Below are positions 17,401-26,300 of a DNA stretch of 64,000 bases, piece by piece. Under the pieces are notes generated by a model. That model did not search any database, had not been told where the DNA came from, and was given only the letters and a program-made list of their open reading frames with translations. The DNA is taken from assembly GCF_040654195.1 (NCBI RefSeq), contig NZ_JBFAHM010000015.1:160020-224019 (forward strand), in the 5' to 3' direction. This DNA comes from Hamadaea sp013361475 (GTDB lineage: Bacteria > Actinomycetota > Actinomycetes > Mycobacteriales > Micromonosporaceae). Every line of letters starts with the position of its first letter. Position 1 is the stretch's first letter. Position numbers and translations under genes: made by a program.

Positions 17401-18408
17401 TCACGCCCCGGAACGGGTGCTTTCCCGCGCCACGAGTGTGAACGGCGTGACCACGTCCTGCGGCTGCCCGGAACCGTCCTGGAGGGCCGCCCGGACCAGG
17501 CCGACGGCGGCTTCGGCGATAGCGGCCTTGTCCGGTGCGATCGTCGTCAGCCGGGGTGCGCTGTAGTTGCCCTCGTCGACCCCGTCGAAGCCGACGACCG
17601 CCACATCCTCCGGTACGCGTAACCCTCGATCCCGCACCGCGCTGAGCGCACCGATGGCGAGCATGTCGTTGAAGCAGAACACCGCGTCCGGCGGGTCGGC
17701 CAGATCGAGCAGGTGTCGCATGGCGACGGTGCCTTCGGCCCGGCTGTAGGCGGCAGCCGGGACGATGAGGGCCGGGTCGGGAGTGATGCCGGCCGATCGC
17801 AGCGCCGACTCGTAGCCCCGCAGCCGCAGAGCTGCCGTGCCGTGCGGGCCGGGCTGGTCGCCGAGGGCGGCGATCCGGCGATGTCCGAGGTCGAGCAGGT
17901 GACGTGTGGCGGCACGGGCAGCGGCGACGTTGTCGATGGCCACGTGATGGACCGGCGCGCTCAGCGCTCGTTCGCCGAGCAGGACCAGGGGAGTGCCGGG
18001 TGCGGCTTCGGCGAGGTCGGTGGGCCGCAGCCCGATCGGGCTGAGGATGATGGCGTCGACCAGTGATCGGTGCGCCGCGTTGATGACCGTCAGCTCCCGG
18101 TCGCGCTCGCCGCCGGTCTGTTCGATCAGGACGGTCCAGTCGTGCTCGGCGGCGGCGTTCATGACCAGTCCGCACAGCTCGGCGAAGTAGGGGTTGGCCA
18201 GCTCCGGCACCGCAAGGGTCAGAAATCCGGTGCGGCCCTTGCGAAGGTTGCGCGCGCCGATGTTCGGCACGTACCCCAGGAGGTCGATGGCCTCCTGGAC
18301 GCGCCGCCGGTTGTCCTCGGTGACGAACGAGTATCCGTTGACCACGTTGGACACCGTCTTGACCGACACGCCCGCACGGGCGGCGACGTCCTTGAGGGTG
18401 GCAACCAT
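17401..18408 (-). CDS. LacI-family regulator of the arabinoside transport locus
   Basis: 335 residues. The LacI HTH is at residues 4-25 (TLKDVAARAGVSVKTVSNVVNG), followed by the hinge and a periplasmic-binding-like effector domain (LTLAVPELANPYFAEL, IDNVAAARAATRHLLDLGHRRIA, VFCFNDMLAIGAL). It is divergent from the importer operon across 154 bp that contains a central-CG palindrome typical of LacI sites. It therefore probably represses the importer and arabinofuranosidase genes until an arabinose-type oligosaccharide binds; the ligand is inferred from the neighbours only. GAGG precedes the ATG. Confidence 0.9.
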   Translation of the reverse strand: MVATLKDVAARAGVSVKTVSNVVNGYSFVTEDNRRRVQEAIDLLGYVPNIGARNLRKGRTGFLTLAVPELANPYFAELCGLVMNAAAEHDWTVLIEQTGGERDRELTVINAAHRSLVDAIILSPIGLRPTDLAEAAPGTPLVLLGERALSAPVHHVAIDNVAAARAATRHLLDLGHRRIAALGDQPGPHGTAALRLRGYESALRSAGITPDPALIVPAAAYSRAEGTVAMRHLLDLADPPDAVFCFNDMLAIGALSAVRDRGLRVPEDVAVVGFDGVDEGNYSAPRLTTIAPDKAAIAEAAVGLVRAALQDGSGQPQDVVTPFTLVARESTRSGA

Positions 18409-18459
18409 CGATCAACCTCACTCACGATCCGAGGAGCGGGGGGTCCGGGGACTTCAAGG

Positions 18460-18471
18460 TACAACGTTGTA
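18460..18471. promoter_or_regulatory. LacI operator 1
   Basis: The perfect 12-bp palindrome TACAACGTTGTA has the central CG usual for LacI-family sites. It is about 50 nt from the LacI start and 92 nt before the binding-protein start. Confidence 0.7.
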
Positions 18472-18493
18472 ACGATTCTCGCCAAGACCTCTT

Positions 18494-18518
18494 TACAACG
18501 TCGTTCCAACGATGGAAC
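18494..18518. promoter_or_regulatory. LacI operator 2 and adjoining inverted repeat
   Basis: TACAACGTCGTT repeats the first operator's half-site (AACG-T-CGTT symmetry). It runs into a second inverted repeat, GTTCCA-ACGA-TGGAAC (18503-18518). This is a plausible second binding site overlapping the operon promoter. Confidence 0.5.
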
Positions 18519-18562
18519 ATGTCTGCAATCTCCCCCGAGCTGGGACGGAAGGTCGACCCCCA

Positions 18563-19828
18563 ATGAGATCACCTTTGCGAGCACCTTGGAAGATTGCCGC
18601 AGTCCTCACCGCCGGCCTGCTGGCCGTCGCGGGCTGCGGTTCCGGCGGCGACGACAGTTCCGCCGACGGCGTCGTGCAGCTCAGCCTCTGGACCGGGTTC
18701 ACCGGTCCCGACCGGCCGGCGTACGAGTCGCTGGTCAAGCAGTTCAACGACACGCACCCGAAGATCAAGGTCACCATGGACGTGCAGCCGTGGGACGCCA
18801 TCGGCCAGAAGCTGCCCGGCGCCTGGGCGACCGGTCAGGGACCCGATCTGGCCACGCCCAACTTCGACCCCGGCGTGCTGTTCACCTACGTCAAGACGAA
18901 CTCGCTGCTGCCGCTGGACGAGGCGGCCGGTGACGGCGACGGCAAGCTCAACACGTCGCTGTTCCCCAAGGCGGTGACCACCGCCTTCACCATCGACGGC
19001 AAGCTGTACGCCGCCCCGGCCAACATGGCGACGCTGGTGCTCTACTACAACAAGGCGATGCTGACCGAGGCCGGCGTCAGCGAGCCGAAGACCGGCGACG
19101 ACCTGGTCAACGCGGCCAAGAAGCTGACCAAGATGGACGGTGGCAAGGTCACGCAGTACGGCATCTCGCTGGCCGACCACGCGACCATCCAGATGTGGCC
19201 GATCCTGCAGTGGATGAACGGCGGTGACATCGTCGACGCCAAGGGCTGCGCCACCGTCGCCGAGCCGGCGAGCGTCCAGGCCCTGCAGACCTGGGCGGAT
19301 CTCGTCGCCAAGGACAAGGTCAGCCCGGTCGGGCAGACCGGAGCCGACGCCGACACGCTGTTCTCGGCGAAGAAGGCAGCGATGGAGATCAACGGCCCCT
19401 GGGCCGCCGCCGGCTTCAAGTCCGCCGGGATCGATCTCGGCATCGCCGCCGTGCCGGTCGGCGCGGGCGGCCCGGTGACTCTCGCCTCGACGGTGCCGCT
19501 GGCGATCGGCAAGTCCACCAAGCACAAGGCCCAGGCGCTGGAGTTCCTCGCCTGGTGGACGGGCAAGACCGCGCAGGCCGCATTCAGCGACGCCTCCGGG
19601 TTCCCGCCGGTACGCACCGACGTGACGCCCACCAACCCGATCGTGGCCCCGTTCGCCGCGCAACTGCCGAACGCACGGCTCTACCTGCCAGGGCTGCCGA
19701 CGTCGGCCAAGATCGACACCGACGTCTACGTCCCGCTGATCGGCAAGATCACCCGGGGTGAGCCGGTCGGCCCGGCGGCGCAGTCCGCCGCCGAAGCCAT
19801 CAACAAGATCACCGGCTGCAAGCCCTGA
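18563..19828 (+). CDS. CUT1 sugar ABC transporter, substrate-binding lipoprotein
   Basis: 421 residues. The lipoprotein signal has its lipobox AVAGC at Cys25, so the protein is anchored on the outer face of the membrane. The body is a cluster-B solute-binding protein (LSLWTGFTGPDRPAYESLVKQFN, KLYAAPANMATLVLYYNKAML, AAMEINGPW, ALEFLAWWTG). It delivers an oligosaccharide to the two permeases downstream. The ATG at 18563 is preferred because it opens directly into the signal; the frame continues upstream across the operator. No ATPase gene is in the operon. The arabino-oligosaccharide substrate is inferred from the flanking GH51 genes. Confidence 0.9.
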   Translation: MRSPLRAPWKIAAVLTAGLLAVAGCGSGGDDSSADGVVQLSLWTGFTGPDRPAYESLVKQFNDTHPKIKVTMDVQPWDAIGQKLPGAWATGQGPDLATPNFDPGVLFTYVKTNSLLPLDEAAGDGDGKLNTSLFPKAVTTAFTIDGKLYAAPANMATLVLYYNKAMLTEAGVSEPKTGDDLVNAAKKLTKMDGGKVTQYGISLADHATIQMWPILQWMNGGDIVDAKGCATVAEPASVQALQTWADLVAKDKVSPVGQTGADADTLFSAKKAAMEINGPWAAAGFKSAGIDLGIAAVPVGAGGPVTLASTVPLAIGKSTKHKAQALEFLAWWTGKTAQAAFSDASGFPPVRTDVTPTNPIVAPFAAQLPNARLYLPGLPTSAKIDTDVYVPLIGKITRGEPVGPAAQSAAEAINKITGCKP

Positions 19829-19868
19829 CCCGATCGGGTCTGGTCCACCGACGTTCCGCGGCAAGATC

Positions 19869-19964
19869 GTCGGCTGCCGACAATCAAGGGCGTCACAGCT
19901 CCTTGAGCGTCGGCCGCCGACGATCAAGAACGCGCGGATCGCCAGAACGTCAGCCGCCGCCGAC
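19869..19964. repeat. Three-copy 40-bp repeat with palindromic core
   Basis: The cores GTCGGC-T-GCCGAC (19869-19881), GTCGGC-C-GCCGAC (19909-19921) and a degenerate GTCAGCCGCCGCCGAC (19949-19964) start exactly 40 bp apart, each followed by (A/G)ATCA. Each intact core can form a hairpin. They fill the 180-bp gap between the binding-protein and permease genes and may act as an mRNA processing, stability or attenuation element. Confidence 0.65.
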
Positions 19965-20008
19965 GATCACCGCGACCGAACCCGACCAAGACCGTCCGGA
20001 AGGCACGC

Positions 20009-20911
20009 ATGACCACCGCCACCATCCCCTCGGCGAAGGCGAGACGCCGGCCGCGGTTCAACTCGGCGTACCTCTATGTCGCGCCCAGTCTGTTGCTCAT
20101 CGGAGTGTTCATCGCCGAGCCGATCCTGCGGTCGGGCTGGATGAGCCTGCACGACTGGACCGTCGGCGAGGACACGCACGCCTGGGTCGGCCTCGGCAAC
20201 TACACCGAGCTGTTCGGCGACGAACGTTTCCGCAACGCCCTCGGCGTCACCGGTCTGTACACAGTGGTCGTCACTGCCGGGCAGGTCCTCGGCGGGCTCG
20301 CGCTCGCCTTGTGGCTGCGGCGAACCACCTGGCTCACCGCGATCCTGCGGTCGGCGTTCTTCTTCCCGACCGTCGCCTCGTTCGCCGTGGTCGGGGTGGT
20401 CTGGAAGTTCCTGCTCGATCCGCAGGTCGGCCTGATCAACGGCTGGCTCGACCGGGTGGGCGTCACCGGCCCCAGCTGGCTCGCCGACACCGGGCTCGCG
20501 TTGCCCACCGTGATGGCCGTCGGCATCTGGAAAGGCGTGGGCTTCTCCATGATCGTGCTACTGGCGGCGCTGCAAGGCGTACCGGTTCCGCTCATGGAGG
20601 CGGCCACCTTGGACGGTGCGAACCGCTGGCAACGACTGCGCGCGGTCACCCTGCCGGAGATCCGGCCCGCGCTGCTGTTCACCACCGTCATCTCGACGGT
20701 GACCTCCCTGCAGCTGTTCGATCTGGTCTACGTCATGACCGGCGGCGGGCCGCTGTTCCACACCGAATCGATCGTCACCTACCTGTATCAGCGCGGCTTC
20801 GTCGAGTTCCGGCTCGGCTACGCCAGCGCCATCGCCTGGGTGCTGTTCCTGCTCATCCTGGCGGTCTCGCTGATCCAGCTGCGCATCGCGAGGAGCGACG
20901 ATGACCAGTGA
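20009..20911 (+). CDS. CUT1 sugar ABC transporter permease 1 (MalF type)
   Basis: 300 residues with six TM helices. The N-terminal SAYLYVAPSLLLIGVFIAEPIL helix is typical of MalF/LacF-type subunits. The EAA coupling loop is present (MEAATLDGANRWQRLRAVTLPEIRP), with Gly-Ala in the usual place, for docking an ATPase. GGAAGG precedes the ATG. The last 11 bases overlap the next permease start, so the two subunits are translationally coupled and form the transmembrane channel for the upstream binding protein. Confidence 0.93.
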   Translation: MTTATIPSAKARRRPRFNSAYLYVAPSLLLIGVFIAEPILRSGWMSLHDWTVGEDTHAWVGLGNYTELFGDERFRNALGVTGLYTVVVTAGQVLGGLALALWLRRTTWLTAILRSAFFFPTVASFAVVGVVWKFLLDPQVGLINGWLDRVGVTGPSWLADTGLALPTVMAVGIWKGVGFSMIVLLAALQGVPVPLMEAATLDGANRWQRLRAVTLPEIRPALLFTTVISTVTSLQLFDLVYVMTGGGPLFHTESIVTYLYQRGFVEFRLGYASAIAWVLFLLILAVSLIQLRIARSDDDQ

Positions 20912-21779
20912 GACGCTCGCGCGGGTCGAGGCGCCCGCCTGGCTGCCGGGCACGCTGCGGTTTCTCCAGCAGATCATCCGGTACGCCTCCTGGGGCGTGC
21001 TGATTCTGGCGGCCGCGGCCACCGTCCTGCCGTTCGTCTGGATGATCGGGGTCGCCCTGCGTACGCCGGCCGACCTTTACGCCGATCCGGCCCGGCTCTG
21101 GCCGGGGGAGTGGAGTGTGGCCGGTTTCCATGCCGTGCTGACGCAGCTGCCGTTCGCCCGGCTGGCGTTCAACACGTTCGTGTTCGCGGGCGGCACGACG
21201 ATCCTGCTGGTGTTCCTCGATTCCCTCGCCGGGTACGCCCTGGCCCGCTTGAAGTTCCGGGGGCGGCAGGCGATTTTCATCGTCATCCTGGCCACGCTGA
21301 TGGTGCCCTTCCAGGTCACGATCATCCCGGTGTTCCTGACCTTGTTCGACCTGGGCTGGCTCAACACCCTCCAGGGCCTGATCATCCCGCGGGCCACCAG
21401 CGCGCTCGGGATATTCATGCTGCGCCAGTTCTTCCGTACGCTGCCCGCCGAGCTCGACGACGCCGCGCACATCGACGGGGCGAACAGCTTCCAGATCTAC
21501 TGGCGCATCGTCCTGCCCCTGGCCAAACCGGCCCTGGCGTCGTTGTTCGTCATCCAGTTCATGGCCTTGTGGAACGACTTCCTGTGGCCGCTGGTCGTCT
21601 CCAGCACCCTCGACATGCGGACACTGCCGTCCGCGTTGACCCTGTTCTCCAGTCAGTCCGGCGTCGACCATGCCGCGTTGATGGCCGGGGCCGCCATCTC
21701 CCTAGCACCGCTCGCCGTCGCGTTCCTCGTCGCCCAGCGCTTCTTCGTCCAGGGCATCGCGACCACGGGACTGAAGTGA
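20901..21779 (+). CDS. CUT1 sugar ABC transporter permease 2 (MalG type)
   Basis: 292 residues with six TM helices. The MalG-type pattern is clear: ILAAAATVLPFVWMIGVALRTP at the first TM, then AGYALARLKFRGR, LGIFMLRQFFRTLP, and the EAA loop AELDDAAHIDGANSFQIYWRIVLPLAKPAL. It pairs with permease 1 in the membrane. The intracellular arabinofuranosidase begins 14 nt after its stop, so imported oligosaccharide is probably hydrolysed directly after uptake. Confidence 0.93.
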   Translation: MTSETLARVEAPAWLPGTLRFLQQIIRYASWGVLILAAAATVLPFVWMIGVALRTPADLYADPARLWPGEWSVAGFHAVLTQLPFARLAFNTFVFAGGTTILLVFLDSLAGYALARLKFRGRQAIFIVILATLMVPFQVTIIPVFLTLFDLGWLNTLQGLIIPRATSALGIFMLRQFFRTLPAELDDAAHIDGANSFQIYWRIVLPLAKPALASLFVIQFMALWNDFLWPLVVSSTLDMRTLPSALTLFSSQSGVDHAALMAGAAISLAPLAVAFLVAQRFFVQGIATTGLK

Positions 21780-21793
21780 CCGGAGCTGAACTG

Positions 21794-23341
21794 ATGACCA
21801 CCCGCAATCAGATGGGAAGTACCGCCGTGCTCACCTGCACCGTCACCCTCGATCCCGCCTTCGGCATCGCACCGGTCGACCCGCGCCTGTTCGGCTCGTT
21901 CGTCGAGCACATGGGCCGCTGCGTCTACGGCGGCGTGTTCGAACCCGGCCACGCCGAGGCGGACACCGACGGGCTGCGGGCCGACGTCCTCAAGCTCGTC
22001 CGCGAACTGGGCATCACGGTCGCGCGCTATCCCGGCGGCAACTTCGTCTCCGGCTATCGCTGGGAGGACGGCGTCGGCCCGGTCGCCGACCGGCCGCGCC
22101 GGTTGGACTTGGCGTGGCGGTCGGTCGAGACGAACGCGTTCGGGCTCAACGAGTTCATGACGTGGACGCAGCGGGCGGCCGTCGAGCCGATGATGGCGGT
22201 GAACCTGGGCACCCGGGGCATCCAGGAAGCCTGCGACCTGCTCGAGTACGCCAACCACCCGGGCGGCACCTACTGGTCGGATCTGCGGCGCAGGCACGGC
22301 GTCGCCGACCCCTACGGCATCGAACTCTGGTGCCTGGGCAACGAGATGGACGGCCCGTGGCAGGTGGGCCACAAGAGCGCGGACGCGTACGGGGCGCTGG
22401 CCGCCGAGACCGCCAAAGCCATGCGGCAGGTCGATCCCAGTGTCAAACTGGTCGCCTGTGGCAGCTCGAACGACCGGATGCCGACCTTCGGCGCCTGGGA
22501 GGCGACCGTCCTCGACCACACCTTCGATCACGTCGACTACATCTCGCTGCACGCGTACTTCGAGAAGCATGGGGACGACCGGGCCTCGTTCCTCGCCTCC
22601 GGGCTGGCGATGGACCGGTTCATCGACGGCGTGGTGGCCACCGCCGATCACGTCGCAGCCAAGAAGCGCTCTCGCAAGAAGCTGCAGCTGTCGTTCGACG
22701 AGTGGAACATCTGGTACGAGAGCCGGTTCGCCGGCTACACCAACCTCGAGTGGGCCGAAGCCCCGCGGCTGATCGAGGACGAGTACACCGTCGAGGACGC
22801 CGTCGTGGTCGGCTCGCTGCTGATGAGCCTGCTCCGGCACGCCGACCGGGTCGGGGTCGCCTGCCTCGCCCAGCTGGTCAACATCATCGCCCCGATCCGC
22901 GCCGAGTCTGACCGTCCCGCGTGGCGGCAGACGATCTTCCACCCGTTCGCGCTGACCGCCCGCCACGCCCGGGGCACCGTCCTGCGGGCCGAACCCCGTA
23001 CCTCCACCTACGACACCGCGCGCCACGGCGACGTCCCGGTCGCCGACGTCGTCGCCACCCACGATCCCGAGACCGGCCAGGTCACCGTGCTGGCCCTCAA
23101 TCGCAGCGAAAGCGAACCGGTGAACCTCACCGCCCAGCTCCGGGCGCTTCCAGGGCTGCGGGTCGTCGAGCACGTCGTGCTCGGTGGCGACTCCGCCGAG
23201 CTGCTCCACACCAACAACGCCGAGGACCCCGACCGGGTCCAGCCGCGTACGAGCACCGACCACACCCTGACCGACGGTGAGCTCACCGCCGCGCTCCCAC
23301 CGGTGTCCTGGACCATGCTGCGCCTCGCACCCACCGCCTGA
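21794..23341 (+). CDS. abfA: Intracellular GH51 alpha-L-arabinofuranosidase
   Basis: 515 residues, no signal peptide, so cytoplasmic. GH51 retaining enzymes release terminal arabinofuranose. The acid/base is Glu184 in CLGNEMDG and the nucleophile is Glu303 in FDEWNIWY. Also present are PGGNFVSGYRWEDGVGP, LEYANHPGGTYWSDLR and the C-terminal beta-sandwich ending VSWTMLRLAP. Its length equals the usual AbfA size of about 500. It is the fourth gene of the transport operon and processes the imported arabino-oligosaccharides. The start at 21794 follows GGAGCTGA; an ATG at 21812 is possible. The frame extends 5' into the permease gene, but no homology lies there. Confidence 0.95.
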   Translation: MTTRNQMGSTAVLTCTVTLDPAFGIAPVDPRLFGSFVEHMGRCVYGGVFEPGHAEADTDGLRADVLKLVRELGITVARYPGGNFVSGYRWEDGVGPVADRPRRLDLAWRSVETNAFGLNEFMTWTQRAAVEPMMAVNLGTRGIQEACDLLEYANHPGGTYWSDLRRRHGVADPYGIELWCLGNEMDGPWQVGHKSADAYGALAAETAKAMRQVDPSVKLVACGSSNDRMPTFGAWEATVLDHTFDHVDYISLHAYFEKHGDDRASFLASGLAMDRFIDGVVATADHVAAKKRSRKKLQLSFDEWNIWYESRFAGYTNLEWAEAPRLIEDEYTVEDAVVVGSLLMSLLRHADRVGVACLAQLVNIIAPIRAESDRPAWRQTIFHPFALTARHARGTVLRAEPRTSTYDTARHGDVPVADVVATHDPETGQVTVLALNRSESEPVNLTAQLRALPGLRVVEHVVLGGDSAELLHTNNAEDPDRVQPRTSTDHTLTDGELTAALPPVSWTMLRLAPTA

Positions 23342-23373
23342 CCGTCAGGCGTACCCCCAGCGAAGGAGTCGCA

Positions 23374-26300
23374 ATGAACCGTCCCCTTCTGCGCATCCTC
23401 TCCGTCATCGGCCTCGTCGCCGCGGTCGCGGTCGTTCCCCAGCCCGCGGCCGCCGTCGGCGCCAACGTCATCTCCGTCGACGCGAGCGCTCCCGTCGGCG
23501 TCGTCCAGCCCGGCGTCACCGGGCAGATGATGGAATGGGCGTCCGACGACATGAACGGCGCCTGGGCCGAGCGCGTCACCGATCGCTCGTTCGAGCGGGA
23601 TCAGGTGACCGCCGAGCGATCCACCCTCTACGACGGCTTCGGCGGCTCTGCTTTGGACAGATCGAAGTGGACGCCGATGAGTCTCGACACCGCACCGGCC
23701 GGCACCGTCAGCGTGTCCGGCGGCTCCGTCGCGGTCACCGCCGCGACCGGCGGCCGGTTCGGCATCATGAGCAACCCGATCCCGGAGAACCGGTACGCCA
23801 CCTGGAGCGTCGAGACGAAGATCGTCTCCTTCACGGGGACCAACGCCATCCTCGACATCTACGGCGGAGCCGGAGCCGGCGACTTCACCCACTTCGCCGA
23901 GTTCGCCATCGAAGGCGGCGTCCTCAAGGTCTTCGCCGACGGCCAGCCCACATGGACCGGGGGAGCGGCCGCCACGCCCGCCACCCTGCGGGTCGACGTC
24001 TCCGGGCTCGGCGGCAGCGCGCGTACGCTCAGCTTCTATTACAACGGCACGCTCGTGCGGACGATGACCGGCTTCACGGGGATGCCCGGCGGCTATCGGG
24101 CCTTCCTTTACGGCTGGTCCGGGACGGTCACCGCCGACTACCTCACGATGACGCCGGACGGCACCTACGACGGGTTCGACGGCAGCAGCCTCTCGCCGCG
24201 CTGGACCCCTACCCGGCTCGAAGGCGCGACCAACGGATCGGTGGCGGTCGGCGGCGGCGCGCTGACCATCACCGGTGGCGCGACCTCCCGGTACGGCGTC
24301 CTGTCGGACTACATCCGCAACAGCTCGACCGACTGGACCACGATCGACGCCCGGCTCACCGGCGTCACGGGCACCAACGGCCTGCTCAACATCTACGGCG
24401 GCGCGGGGGCGAACGACTTCACGAAGTTCATGGAGTTCGGGATCGACGGCGGCGTCGCCAAGGTCTTCACCAGCGACGGCACCGGCAACTTCACCGGCTC
24501 CGCCGTCAGCCTTCCCGCCACCTTGTCCGTCCAGGTCAGCCCGTACTGGTCCAACGGGCGGCTGTTCCGCTTCTACGTCAACGGCACCCGGGTCCACGAG
24601 CTGTGGACGCGGTTCGACGTGCCCGCGCCCGACTTCCGGCTGTTCCTCTACGGCTGGGGCACCTCCACCACCACGTGGGACTCGATCGGCGTACGCCAGG
24701 TGCACATGAACGACCGCTGGGACAACCACTTCGAGGGCGGACCTGGGATCAGCGGGGCGTGGACGAACTCCACCCTGGCCGGCGGCTGGGGCACCTCCAG
24801 CATGTCCAACAGCCAGATGGTGATCAACGGCGCGGCCAACAGCCGGTACGGCATCATGTCGCAGCCGGTCTCCGAAGGCGACGTCTACGACTACACCGTC
24901 GAGGCCAAGCTGGACTCGATCAGCGGCACCAACGGATTGCTCAACATCTACGGCGGCAGCGGCCGCGGCGACTTCACCAAGTACGTCGAGTTCGGGGTCG
25001 AAGCGGGCACGCTGCGGGTCTTCGGCGACGGCGTCACTCCGTGGACCGGACCGGCCGTCAGCCTCCCGGTCGTGCTGCGGATCGAGGTCGGCAAGTGGAC
25101 CGGCGGCTCGCGTACGGTGGACTTCTTGGCCAACGGCCGCCTCGCGTACAGCATCACGACGACGGCGGTGCCGAACGGTGACTACTCGGCCTTCCTCTAC
25201 GGCTGGGGCACCTCGGTCACCAAGTGGGACTACCTGACCTGGTGGCGTACCGACGGCTGGACCGAGGACGGGTACGCCGACCAGGCCGTCTACAGCCAGG
25301 ACCGGGCCGGCTTCAACGGCACGTACGCCCAGCGCATCGACGTCACGCAGCACACCACCGGCCGAAAGGGCATCAGCCAGGGCGCCATCGCCGTGACCGG
25401 CGGTCGTGCGTACCAGATCAGTGCTTATCTGAAGCAGACGGCCTTGAGCAGTCCGGTGACCGTGACCCTGGGGCCGGATGTGGGGGACAGCGCGGGTTAC
25501 CCCGCGTACGCGACCACGACGTTCTCTTCCGTGACCGGCACGTGGACGAAGTTCACCGCGACCGTGACCCCCACAACCACCGACCCGTACGCGAAGCTGT
25601 TCCTCGGCACGGCCGGGACGGGCACACTGTGGATAGACATGGTGAGTGTCATGCCGTTGAACGCGGCGGAGGTGACGCTCGGCGGCTGGCGCAAGGACTT
25701 CGTCGACGCCTTGACCGCGCTGAAGCCCGGCGCGATCCGCTGGCCCGGCGGCATCATCGCCGACAGCTACACCTTCACCGACGGCATCGGGCCCCGTGAC
25801 AGCCGCCCGCCGATGCATTACAACCAATGGGATGCGCTGTGGCTGACCAACGATGTCGGCACGGACGAGATCCTGGCGTTGGGCGAGGCGCTCGGCATCC
25901 CGGTGTATCTCAACGTGAACTGGGGCCGAGGCACTCCAACGCTGGCGGCCAATTGGGTCGAGTACGCCAACGGCAGCACGGCAACGACCTATGGCGCACA
26001 GCGGGCCGCCAACGGCCGCAGCACCCCCTGGAACGTACGCACCTGGGAGATCGGCAACGAGGTGTGGGGTTCCTGGACGCCGGGCTGGACCACCGCCACG
26101 AACTACGCGGCCAGTTACAACACCTACCGCGACGCGATGGCGGCCAAGGACTCCACGATCGCGTTCATCGCCGAAGGCGGCGACGGCACCAACAACGATC
26201 AGACCTGGAACACGACGGTGCTGGGCGCCTCCGGCAGCCGGATGGACCACCTGTCGGTGCACTACTACAGCCCGCAGCCGTTGCCGGCGAACTACGACAA

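Noticed and set aside
19869..19964. CRISPR-like array
   Set aside because: Only three degenerate copies at 40-bp spacing, no conserved full-length repeat, no distinct spacers and no cas genes.
21110..21793. 5' extension of the GH51 arabinofuranosidase frame into the permease gene
   Set aside because: The extension lies inside the permease reading frame, is Arg/His/Pro-rich, and GH51 homology starts only after the ATG at 21794.
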